A DNA stretch of 39,769 nt from assembly GCF_019710575.1 (NCBI RefSeq), contig NZ_JAHWFK010000070.1, forward strand, positions 1 through 39,769. Reading direction: 5' to 3'. A model generated the notes under the pieces. That model was given only the letters and a program-made list of their open reading frames with translations. It ran no database searches and was not told the DNA's origin. The first letter of the stretch is position 1, and the number at the start of each line of letters is the position of its first letter. This DNA is from Paractinoplanes polyasparticus (GTDB lineage Bacteria > Actinomycetota > Actinomycetes > Mycobacteriales > Micromonosporaceae). The position numbers and the translations under genes are program-made. Shown here in pieces: positions 13,401 through 25,400 of this stretch.

Positions 13401-16400
13401 GCCGTCGCCGGCCGCCGAGACGTGCAGATCCATCAGCGGCGCCCGGCCCAGGTCGAATCCGGTGCCGACCTCGGCGGCCAGGGCGTCGAGCACCTCACGC
13501 GGAACCGGCCCGGCCTCGACCGGCGGCGTTCGATCCGCGTGCTCGACGACGGGCAACGTGGCCCGGCGCCACACCACCTGCACCGGCTCGCGCAGCCCGT
13601 CCCACACGATCGACGTGCGGTAGATGTCGTGCCGGTCCACGATCGCCTGCAGGCCGGCCACGAACCCGTCCAGGCGTTCCCGCGAGGCGAACTCGAAGGT
13701 CCGCAACGTCAGGTACGCGTCCCGGCCGCCGTCGGCCAGCAGATGGTGGAACAGCAGCCCCTGTTGCAGCGGGGCCAGCGGGTAGACATCGGCGACGTTG
13801 GCCGCGCCGCCGTCGACCGAGGCCACCACGCGGGCGATCTCGAGCTCGGTCAGGTCGGCCAGCGGCAGCATCGCCGGGGTGATGGCCCGCGCTCCGGCCG
13901 GGATCAGGTTCGGCGGCACGACGACCGCCGGTCCACCGGCCGAGGCGGCCAGCCCGGCCGGGGTCGGCGTCTCGAACAGCGCACGCACCGACACGGTGAG
14001 GCCCGCCGTCCGCAGCCGCTCCACCAGCGACACCGCGAGCAGCGAGTGGCCGCCGAGGGCGAAGAAGCTGTCCTCCACGCCGACCGTCTCGAGACCGAGC
14101 ACCTCGGCGAACGCGGCGCACAGCAGTTCTTCCTGCACGGTGGCCGGCGCGCGGCCGGTCCCGGTGGTGAGTTCCGGCGCGGGCAGCGCGTTGCGGTCCA
14201 ACTTGCCGTTCGGGGTCAGCGGCAGCTCGGCCAGGATCACGAACGCGGTCGGGACCATGTACTCCGGCAGGCGAGCCGCAGCGACGGCTCGCAGGTCGTC
14301 CGCCGTGACGTCACCGACGACATAGGCGACGAGCTTCTCGTCCCGCACGGTCACGGCGGCCTGGGCCACCTGCGGGTGCTCGACCAGCACGGCCTGGATC
14401 TCGCCCGGCTCGACCCGGAAACCGCGGATCTTCACCTGCTCGTCGGCCCGCCCGGCGAACACCAGCTGCCCATCCCCGGTCCACCGGGCCAAGTCACCGG
14501 TGCGATACATCCGCTCCCCCGCGCCGAACGGGCACGCCACAAACCGCTCACCGGTCAGACCCGGACGGCCGATATAGCCGCGGGCCAGCCCGGCGCCCGC
14601 GATGTAAAGCTCACCAGCCACCCCGACCGGTGCTGGTTCCAAGGCCTCATCAAGGACGTAGAGGCGGGTGTTGGCGATGGGACGGCCGAACGGCACCGGC
14701 CCTTCCCGGGCCGGATCGACCTCACCCTCAGCCACCATCACCGTCGCCTCGGTCGGACCGTACGTGTTGATCAGGCGCCGGCCCGCTGACCAGATATGCG
14801 CCGTCTGCTCGTCGATGGCTTCCGCGCCTACCAGCAGCGTGTGCACGTCTGCCAGGTCGCCGGGGTCGAGCACCCCGAGCAGCGAGGGCACCACACTGGC
14901 CGCCTGCACGGAAACATCACGCAGCAGACGCGGCTCGGCCCGCTGCTCCTCGGTGGCCACCACCAACGTCGCACCCGTCGACAGAGCCACCGCCACATCC
15001 AACACCGACGCGTCGAAGGCGAACGACGCGAACTGCAACACCGAAACACCCGGACCAGCGCCCAACCGCGGGCCGAACACCGACACCAGGTTGGCCAGCG
15101 AACCGTGCGACACCGCCACACCCTTCGGCGTACCGGTCGAACCCGACGTGTAAATCACATACGCCAGCTCCCGGGCGTCGCCCGTGAGCGGCGGCGCATC
15201 CACACGCCCCACCACCTCCTGCGGACGCACCACCGGCACCCCACCGAAGTCGTCCTCAGCCACCACCAGCCGAGCGCCACTGTCAGCCAGGACAAAAGCG
15301 ATCCGCTCGACCGGATAGCCGGGGTCGACCGGCACATAAGCCGCACCGGCCTTCCACACCCCAACAATCCCGACCAGCATGTCGACACCACGCGGCAAAC
15401 ACAGCCCGACCACGGACCCGGCGGACACGCCTCGCTCGCGCAGCCCCCACGCCAGACCGTTGGCCCGCGCATCCAGCTGCCCGTAGGACAGCTCGACGCC
15501 GCCACAAACCACCGCCACCGCATCCGGCGACTCGGCCACGCGCTCCCGGAACAGATCCAGCACCGTGGCCTCCCGCACCGGCGCGACGGTGTCGTTCCAA
15601 CCCGTCAGCACCTGGGACCGCTCGTCGACGCCGAGAACGTCCACGCCGCGCAGGCGTACGCCCGGGTTCCCGGTCACGACCTCGAGCACCCGCACCAGCA
15701 TGGCCACCAGCCGCCGCACGGTCGCCGGCTCGAACAGGTCGATCGAGCCGATCAGCGACCCGCGCAGCCCCGCCGGGCGGCCGTCGACGTCGAACGCCTC
15801 GGTGAGCCCGAGGTCCAGGTCGAACTTCGCCGCCGCGGAGGTCGTCTCCGCGACCGGCTGCCGTTCGCCCGGTTCCGTGGCCGCACGTTCGGCCTTGCGC
15901 ACGCTCAGCATGACCTGGAACAGAGGATGGCGGGACAGCGACCGGGACGGCGCCAGCTCCTCGACCAGCCGCTCGAACGGCACGTCCTGGTGACCGAGGG
16001 CCTGCAGGGTTGTCTCCCGTACCCGGGACAGCACCTGACGGAACTCCGGGTCGCCCGACAGGTCCGTGCGGATGACGAGGGTGTTGACGAAGAAGCCGAC
16101 CAGGTCGTTCAGGCCCTCGTCGGTGCGACCGGCGACCGGTGAGCCGATCGGGACGTCCGCGCCGGCGCCGAGCCGCGACAGCAGCACCGCTACCGCCGCC
16201 TGCAGCACCATGAACGTGGTGACGCCCTCGGCGCGGGCCAGCTCGCTCAGACGCTGATGGGTCGCGGCCGGGACCCGCACGGGCACCCGATGTCCACGAT
16301 GGCCGGCCACAGCCGGACGCGACCGGTCGACCGGCAGGCTCAGCTCCTCGGGCGCGCCGGCCAGCTGCCGCCGCCAGTAGCCGACCTGGGCCGACAGCAG

Positions 16401-19400
16401 GCTCTGCGGATCGGACTCGTCGCCGAGCAGCTCGCGTTGCCACCGGGCGTAGTCGGCGTACTGCACGGGCAGCGGCGTCCACGGCGGCTCCTCGCCGCGC
16501 CGCCGGGCCTCGTACGCGGTGCTCAGGTCCCGGGTCAGCGGACCCATCGACCAGGCGTCGGTCGCGATGTGGTGCACCACCAACGCCAGCGTCTGTTCGT
16601 CGGCGCCGGTCCGGAACAGCCACGCCTTGATCGGCGCCTCGCGGGCCAGGTCGAACGCGTACTCCGAAGCGCGCGCGACCGCCGGGCTCAGGTCGTCGGC
16701 GTCGACGTCGACGACCGCGAGGCTCCAGCCGAGGTCGGCCGGCTCCAGAATCCGTTGATACGACTCGCCGCCGGCGGTGGCGAAGACGGTGCGCAGCGGT
16801 TCGTGCCGGCCGATCACGTCCCGCAGGGCCGCGTCGAGCACAGCAGCGTCGACGTCGCCGCCCAGCCGGATCACGGTGGGCAGGTTGTAGGTCGGGCTGG
16901 GCCCTTCCAGCTGGGCCAGGAACCAGAGGCGGCGCTGAGCGAACGACAGCGGCACCCGCTCCGGGCGGTCACCGGCCGCGAGCACCGGCCGCGCCGGGCC
17001 GGTCTGCTCGCCGGCCAGCCAGGCCGCCAGCCCGGCCGGCGTCGGCGTCTCGAACAGAACGCGCAGCGGGACCTCGACGCCCAGCACCGTCCGGATGCGC
17101 GACAGCAGCCGGACGGCGAGCAGCGAGTGGCCGCCGAGGGCGAAGAAGCCGTCGTCGAGGGTCACCGTGTCGACGCTGAGCACCTCGGCGAACGCGGCGC
17201 ACAGCAGCTCTTCCGGCACGGTTCCGGGTGCCCGGCCCGCGCCGGTCGAGTGGTGGGGGGCGGGCAGCGCGTTGCGGTCCAGCTTGCCGTTCGCGGTCAG
17301 CGGTAGCTCGGCCAGCATGACAAACGCCGACGGGACCATGTAGTCCGGCAGCCGCGCCGCGGCCAGCTCCCGCAGGTGCTGTTCGGTCACGTCACCGACC
17401 ACGTACGCGACCAGGCGCTCGTCGCGCAGGATCACCGCCGCTCGGCGCACCTCGGGATCGGCCAGCAGGACCGCCGCGATCTCGCCCGGCTCGACCCGGA
17501 ACCCACGCACCTTCACCTGCTCGTCGGCCCGACCGGCGAACACCAGCTGCCCGTCCTCGGTCCACCGGGCCAAGTCACCGGTGCGATACATGCGCTCCCC
17601 GGCGCCGAACGGGCACGCCACAAACCGCTCACCCGTCAGACCCGGACGACCCACATAACCACGGGCCAGCCCGGCACCGGCGATGTAGAGCTCACCGGCC
17701 ACCCCGACCGGAACCGGCGCGAGGCCGTCGTTCAGCACGTAGAGGCGGGTGTTGGCGATGGGACGGCCGAACGGCACCGGCCCTTCCCGGGCCGGATCGA
17801 CCTCACCCTCAGCCACCATCACGGTCGCCTCGGTCGGACCGTACGTGTTCACCAAATGCCGACCCGCCGACCACACCCGAGCCGCCTGCTCACCGATGGC
17901 CTCCGCGCCCACCAGCAGCGTGCGCACCTCCGCCAGATCGCCGGGCTCCAGCACCCCCAGCAAAGACGGCACCACACTGGCCGCCTGCACCACCACATCA
18001 CGCAACAGACGCGGCTCAGCCCGCTGCTCCTCGGTCGCCACCACCAACGTCGCGCCCGTCGACAGAGCCACCGCCACATCCAACACCGACGCGTCAAAGG
18101 CGAACGACGCGAACTGCAACACCGAAACACCCGGACCGGCGCCCATCCGCGGGCCGAACACCCCGACAAGGTTGGCCAGCGAGCCGTGCGACACCGCCAC
18201 ACCCTTCGGCGTACCGGCCGAACCCGACGTGTAAATCACATACGCCAGCTCCCGGGCGTCGCCCGTGAGCGGCGGCGCATCCACACGCTCCACCACCGGC
18301 AGACTCTCGGTCACCATCAATTCGGCGCCGCTGTCGGCCAGCGTGAACGCGATCCGCTCAGCCGGATAACCCGGATCGACCGGCACATACGCCGCCCCGG
18401 CCTTCCACGCCCCGACAATCCCCACCAACATGTCCACGCCACGAGGCAGGCACAACGCCACCACCGACTCCGCACCCACACCCTGCTCACGCAGAGACCA
18501 AGCGAAACCGTTGGCCCGCGCCTCCAGCTCGCCGTAGGTCAGCTCGACGTCGCCGCAAACCACCGCCACCGCATCCGGCGACTCGGCTGCCCGCTGCCGG
18601 AACAGATCCGGCACCGTGGCGTCCCGCACCGGCGCGGCGGTGTCGTTGAAGCCCGACACCACCCGCGACCGCTCGGCCGCATCCAGCACGTCGACCCCGT
18701 GCAGCCGCACCTGCGGCGTCGCCGTCACGAGGTCGAGAATCCGCAGCAACGTGGTGACCAGCCGCTGCACGGTCGCCGGCTCGAACAGGTCGATCGAGCC
18801 GTTCAGCGACCCGCGCAGCCCCGCCGGGCGGCCCTGCGCGTCGAACGTCTCCCGCGCCGCCAGTTCGAGGTCGAACCGGGCCGCCGACACGACGGACCCG
18901 CCGTCGGCCGCGGGCTTACGGGCACCGGCGCGGGCGCCGGGCAGGTCGAGGGTGGCGCGTTCGTTGTTCTGCACGGTCAGCATCACCTGGAACAGCGGGT
19001 GCCGGGCCAGCGACCGCGCCGGCGCCAGCTCCTCGACCAGACGCTCGAACGGCACGTCCTGGTGGGCCAGCGCGCCCAGGGTGGATTCCCGCACCCGCCG
19101 CAGCACCTGCCGGAACTCGGGGTCGCCGGACAGATCCGTACGGATGACCAGGGTGTTCACGAAGAAACCGACCAGGTCGTTCAGGCTTTCGTCGATGCGG
19201 CCGGCGACCGCCGAGCCGATCGGGATGTCCGCGCCGGCGCCCAGCCGCGACAGCGCGACGGCGAGGGCGGCCTGCAGCACCATGAACGTGGTGACGCCCT
19301 CGGCGCGGGCCAGCCCGACCAGCCGCTCGTGCACGTCGGCCGGCACCTCGACCGGCATCCGGTGCCCGCGGTGGCTCGCCACCGCCGGGCGAGCCCGGTC

Positions 19401-22400
19401 GACCGGCAGCGCCAGCTCCTCGGGGGAGCCGGCGAGCGTCTGCCGCCAGTACGCCGTCTGCTGCGACATCAGGCTGCCCGGGTCCGACTCGTCGCCGAGC
19501 AGGTCACGCTGCCACAGGGCGTAGTCGGCGTACTGCACGGGCAACGGCTCGAACCGCGGCACCTCGCCCCGCCGGCGGGAGGCGTAGGCCGCGGAGAGGT
19601 CCCGGCCGAGCGGCGCCGTCGACCAGCCATCGGTGGCGATGTGGTGCACCACCAGGACCAGAACCTGCTCACCGGCGTCCGACCGGAACAACCACGCCCG
19701 GACGGGCGGTTCGGCTGCCAGATCGAACGTGTGCTCGCGTGCCCGGGCGATCGCCGGGTCCAGCTCGGCGTGGGCGACGTCGGTGATGCGCAGCCGCCAG
19801 TCCAGCTCGGCCGGAGCCAGGATGTGCTGGTACGGCTCACCGTCGGCCGCCGGGAACACGGTACGCAGCGGCTCGTGCCGCCCGATCACGTCGCGCAGCG
19901 CCCGGTCGAGCGCGACCGGGTCCACCGTCCCGCCCAGTCGCACCACCACGGGCAGGTTGTAGGTCGGGCTCGGACCTTCGAGCTGGGCCAGGAACCACAG
20001 GCGGCGCTGCGCGAACGACAGCGGCACCCGATCCGGCCGCTCCCCCGCCGTCGGCACCGGTCGCGCCCGGCCGGCCTCGGCCGAGCTCAGCGAGGCGGCC
20101 AGCCCGGCCGGGGTCGGCGTCTCGAACAGCGTCCGGATCCGCACCTCCAGCCCCAGCACCCGCCGGATCCGCGACAGCAACCGCACCGCCAGCAGCGAAT
20201 GGCCGCCCAGCTCGAAGAAACTGTCGTCGACGCCCACCGTTTCCACTCCGAGAACCTCGGCGAACGCGGCGCACAGCAGCTCCTCCGGCACGGTCGCCGG
20301 CGCCCGGCCGGCACCGGCCGAGTAGCCGGGGGCGGGCAGCGCCTTGCGGTCGAGCTTGCCGTTCGGCGTGAGCGGCAGCTCCTCCAGCAGCACGAACGCG
20401 GTCGGCACCATGTAGTCCGGCAGCCGCTCGGCCGCCGCGGCCCGCAGGTCCTCCGCCGTCACGTCACCGACGACGTAGGCGACCAGCGTCTCGTCCCGCA
20501 GGATCACCGCGGCCTGCCGCACGCCCTCGTCGGCCAGCAGCACCGCCTCGACCTCGCCCGGTTCCACCCGGAACCCACGCACCTTCACCTGCTCGTCCGC
20601 GCGGCCGGCGAAGACCAGCCGGCCATCAGCGGTCCACCGTGCCCGGTCGCCGGTGCGGTACATCCGCTCGCCCGGCGCGTGCGGGCAGGCCACGAACCGC
20701 TCGGCGGTCAACCCGGCCCGGCCCACATAGCCGCGGGCCAGGCCGGTGCCGGCGATGTAGAGCTCACCGGTCACCCCCACCGGAACCGGCGTGAGGCCGT
20801 CGTCCAGCACATACAGGCGGGTGTTGGCGATCGGCCGGCCGAACGGCACCGGTCCCTCCCGCTGCGCGTCGACCACGTCCGCCGCGGCGATGACCGTGGC
20901 CTCCGTGGGCCCGTACGTGTGAATCAACTGGCGGCCGGGCGCCCAGACCCGGGCCGCCGACTCGCTCAAAGCCTCCGCACCGACCCGCAACGTCCGCACC
21001 GACGCCAGATCCCCCGGCTCCAGAACGCCCAGCAGCGACGGCACCACACTGGCCACCTGCACCGCAACCTCACGCAACAACCGCGGCTCAGCCCGCTGCC
21101 GCTCCGTGGCCACCACCAACGTCGCACCCCAAGCCAACGCCGTCGCCACATCCAGCACCGAAACATCGAAACTGAACGACGCGAACTGCAACATCGACAC
21201 ACCCCGACCGGCACCCAACAACGGCCCGAACACCGCAACCAGATTCGCCAGCGAGCCATGCGAAACCGCGACACCCTTAGGCACCCCGGTCGAACCCGAC
21301 GTGTAGATCACGTACGCCAGCGCCCGCGAATCGCTCACGATCGGCGGCGCATCCGTACGCTCGACGGCCGAGGGGCGCACCACCGGCACGCCCACCTCGG
21401 CGGCGAACTCCGAAGCGGCCACGATCAGCCGGGCGCCGCTGTCGGCGAGCACGAACGTGATCCGTTCGACCGGGTAGTCGGGGTCGATCGGTACATAGGC
21501 CGCTCCGGCCTTCCAGACACCCACGATCGCGGCGAGCATGTCCACGCCACGCGGCAGGCACAGCGCGACCACCGACTCCGCGCCCACACCCTGCTCACGC
21601 AGCGACCACGCGAACCCGTTGGCCCGCGCATCCAGCTCCCCGTACGTCAGCTCCACGCCGTCGAAGACCACCGCCACCGCATCCGGCGCCGCAGCCACCC
21701 GCTCCCCGAACAGGCCGAGGACCGAGGCGTCCCGCACCGGCGCCACGGTGTCGTTCCAACCCGACACCAGCTGGGCCCGCTCGTCGGACGCCAGGATGTC
21801 GACGCCGTGCAGGCTCGTCCGGGGCGCCGCGGTCACGATGTCGAGGACCCGCACCAGCCAGGCCGACAGCCGCTCGACGGTGGCCCGCTCGAACAGGTCC
21901 ACCGAACCGATCACCGAACCGCGCAGGCCCGCCGGGTGACCCTCGTCGTCGAGCACCTCGCCGACCACGACCTCGAGGTCGAACTTGGACGGTGCGGCGC
22001 CGCCGGACCCGCTCGCGGATTCCAGTGAGGCGCGCCCGCCGACCTGCAGCGAGCACATCACCTGGAACACCGGGTGCCGGGCCAGCGAGCGGGACGGCGC
22101 GAGCTCCTCGACCAGCCGCTCGAACGGCACGTCCTGCCGGCCGAGAGCCTCGAGGGTCGTCTCCCGCACCCGCGACAGCACCTCCCGGAACTCCGGGTCA
22201 CCCGACAGGTCCGTACGGATGACCAGGGTGTTGACGAAGAAGCCGACCAGGTCGTTCATCGCGTCGTCGGTGCGGCCGGCGACCGGCGACCCGATCGGCA
22301 GATCCGTGCCGGCGCCGACCCGGGACAGCAGCACCGCCACTGCGGCCTGCAGCACCATGAACGTGGTCGCGCCCTCGGCCCGAGCCAGCTCGGACAGCCG

Positions 22401-25400
22401 CCGGTAGACCTCGGCCGGCACCCGCAGCGGCACGCGATGGCCGCGGTGACTGGCCACCGCGGGGCGGGGCCGGTCGACCGGCAGGCTGAGCTCCTCGGGC
22501 GCGCCGGCCAGCTGCCGCTGCCAGTAGCCGACCTGGGCCGACAGCAGGCTCTGCGGATCGGACTCGTCGCCCAGCAGCTCGCGCTGCCACAGGGCGTAGT
22601 CGGCGTACTGCACGGGCAGTGCGGGGAAGGACGGCGCCTCGCCGCGCAGCCGGGCCTCGTACGCGGTGGTCAGGTCGCGCCGCAGCGGCACGCTCGACCA
22701 GCCGTCGGTCGCGATGTGGTGCACCACCAGGACCAGCACCCGCTCGGCCGGGGCCGGCCGGAACAGCCACGCCTTGACCGGAACCTCGCGCGCCAGGTCG
22801 AACGCGTACTCGGTGACCCGGGCGATCGCCGGACTCAGATCCGCGGTGTCGACATCGCTGACCTGCACACCCCAGTCCAGCTCGGCCGGCTCCAGGATCC
22901 GCTGGTACGGCTCGCCGTCCTCGAGCGCGAAGACGGTGCGGAGCGGCTCGTGGCGGCCGATCACGTCGCGCAGGGCCGAGTTCAGCACCGCCACGTCGAC
23001 GTCGGCGCCCATCGGCACCACCATCGGGATGTTGTAGGCCGGATCGGTGCCCTCCAGCTGGGCCAGGAACCACAGACGGCGCTGAGCGAACGACAGCGGA
23101 ACCCGCTCCGGGCGGTCGGCGCGTCGTAGCGCGAGCCGGCCCTGGGCGGCGTCAGTCAGCGCCCCGGCCAGCCCGGCCGGGGTCGGCGCCTCGAAGAGCG
23201 TGCGCAGCGGCACCTCGACGCCCAGCACCGTGCGGATGCGCGACAACAGCCGGACGGCGAGCAGCGAGTGGCCGCCGAGGGCGAAGAAGCTGTCGTCGGC
23301 GCCGACGGCGTCGAGCCCGAGCACGTGGGCGAATGCTGCGCACAGCAGTTCTTCCTGCACGGTGGCCGGCGCACGGCCGGTACCGGTGGTGAATTCCGGG
23401 GCAGGCAGCGCCGTGCGGTCGAGCTTGCCGTTCGGGGTCAGCGGCAACTCGGCCAGCATGACGAACGCCGACGGCACCATGTACTCCGGCAGGCGAGCCG
23501 CAGCGACGGCTCGCAGGTCGTCCGCCGCGACGTCACCGACGACATAGGCGACGAGCTTCTCGTCCCGGACGATGACGGCGGCCTGGGCCACCTGCGGGTG
23601 AGCGGCCAGCACGGCCTGGATCTCGCCCGGCTCGACCCGGAACCCACGGACCTTCACCTGCTCGTCGGCCCGACCGGCGAACACCAGCTGCCCATCCTCG
23701 GTCCACCGGGCCAGGTCGCCCGTGCGGTACATCCGCTCCCCCGGGCCGAACGGGCACGCCACAAAGCGTTCGCTTGTCAGGCCGGAACGACCCACATAGC
23801 CCCGGGCCAGCCCGGCACCCGCGATATAGAGCTCACCGGCCACCCCAACCGGTGCCGGGTCCAGCGCCTCGTCGAGCACGTACAGCCGGGTGTTGGCGAT
23901 GGGACGGCCGAACGGCACCGGCCCTTCCCGGCTCGAATCGACCTCGCTCTCGGCGACCATCACGGTCGCCTCGGTCGGGCCGTACGTGTTGATCAGGCGC
24001 CGGCCCGCTGACCAGACCTGCGCCGTCTGCTCGTCGATGGCTTCCGCACCGACCAGCAGCGTGCGCACCTCCGCCAGATCGCCGGGCTCCAGCACCCCCA
24101 GCAAAGACGGCACCACACTGGCCGCCTGCACGGAAACATCACGCAGCAGACGCGGCTCGGCCCGCTGCTCCTCGGTGGCCACCACCAACGTCGCACCCGT
24201 CGACAGAGCCACCGCCACATCCAACACCGACGCGTCGAAGGCGAACGACGCGAACTGCAACACCGAAACACCCGGACCAGCGCCCAACCGCGGGCCGAAC
24301 ACCGACACCAGGTTGGCCAGCGAACCATGCGAGACCGCCACACCCTTCGGCGTACCGGTCGAACCCGACGTATAGATCACATAGGCCAACGCCCGCGCAT
24401 CGGTCGAGACCGGCGGCGCATCCGCACGCTCGACCACCGGTATGCCACCGGTCACCATCAGCCGGGCGCCGCTGTCGGACATCGTGAACTCGATGCGCTC
24501 GGCCGGATAGCCCGGGTCGATCGGCACATAGGCTGCACCGGCCTTCCACACACCCACAATGGCCACCAACATGTCCACACCACGCGGCAGACACAACGCC
24601 ACCACCGACTCGGCACCGACACCCTGCTCACGCAGCGACCACGCAAAACCATTGGCCCGCGCATCCAACTCGCCATAAGTCAGCTCCGCGTCGCCACAAA
24701 CCACCGCCACCGCATCCGGCGATCCAGCCACCCGCTGCTGGAACAGATCCAGCACCGTGGCCTCCCGCACCGGCGCGGCGGTGTCGTTGAAGCCCGACAC
24801 CACCCGCGACCGCTCGGCCGCGTCCAGCACATCGATCGCCCGCAACTCGACGTCCGCGCCGCGCTGCAAGGCCGCCACCAGGTTCTCGACCGTGGTGCAC
24901 AGGAGCGTGCCGACCGTCCGGGGATCGATCGGTGCGGTCGCGCGGACCGTCACGCTCAGCGCGGCCGGGCCGGAGTCGTTGACGGCCACGCTCAGCGGAT
25001 AGTTGCTGCGGTCGCCGGACGAGACGGTGCGGATTCCGCCCGGCCCGGCCGGGCCGGCGTCGTCCGCGGCCGGCGCCGACCCGGTGTGGCGGTAGTTGAA
25101 GATCGAGGTGAACAGCGGCACGTCGCCCGGCACGCCGCTGGCCTGCTGGGCCACCACGAGCGGCGCGTGCTCGTGCCCGATCAGCTCGACCAACTGTTCG
25201 CGCATCGACCCGACCGCGGTCCGCAGATCGCCGGTCAGCCGCACGCGCACCGGGAGGGTGTTGATGAACAGGCCCACACCGCGGTCGGCGTCCGCCCCGA
25301 TGCTCATCCGTCCGAACAGGACAGTGCCGAAGACCACGTCGTCGCGGCCGGAAACCGCCGACAGCACCCGAGCCCAGGCCAGGTGCAGCAGTGTCGCCGG

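Larger units (their letters stand above)
10725..13883 (-). other. Giant NRPS module 8: dual E/C-A-PCP
   Basis: Begins with the second dual-type condensation domain (own entry). A domain from about 12452; pocket D A L V L G T V M, identical to modules 4, 6, 7 and 11. The C-terminal core reads NGKLDHAALP, so the invariant Lys is kept although the usual Arg after LD is His. PCP Ser at 10893-10895. Substrate unassigned, expected to be the same residue as in the other modules sharing this signature. Confidence 0.9.
13884..16955 (-). other. Giant NRPS module 7: C (HHxxxDA)-A-PCP, residue probably epimerised
   Basis: C domain from 16955. Its active-site motif at 16551-16574 reads HHIATDAW: GCC replaces the GGC glycine codon found in all other ordinary C domains here. 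Both His and the Asp are kept. A domain from about 15602; pocket D A L V L G T V M. NGKLDRNALP near 14184-14210. PCP Ser at 14043-14045. The following C domain is dual E/C-like, predicting a D residue. The A-domain DNA is nearly identical to that of module 8 over more than 500 nt. Confidence 0.9.
20028..23102 (-). other. Giant NRPS module 5: C-A-PCP
   Basis: C domain from 23102 with HHIATDGWS. The preceding module's C domain is the dual type, but this one is ordinary. A domain from about 21761 with YTSGSTGVPKG; pocket D V L V R G T V I, the same as module 2, including the Arg at position 299. PCP Ser at 20196-20198. The A-domain core DNA (about 20955-21352) is nearly identical to that of module 2, with a constant offset of 9276 nt. 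Substrate unassigned. Confidence 0.9.

Noticed and set aside
11716..15440. CRISPR array or tandem non-coding repeat
   Set aside because: The repeats are protein-coding, hundreds of bases long and in frame, and follow the modular NRPS architecture.
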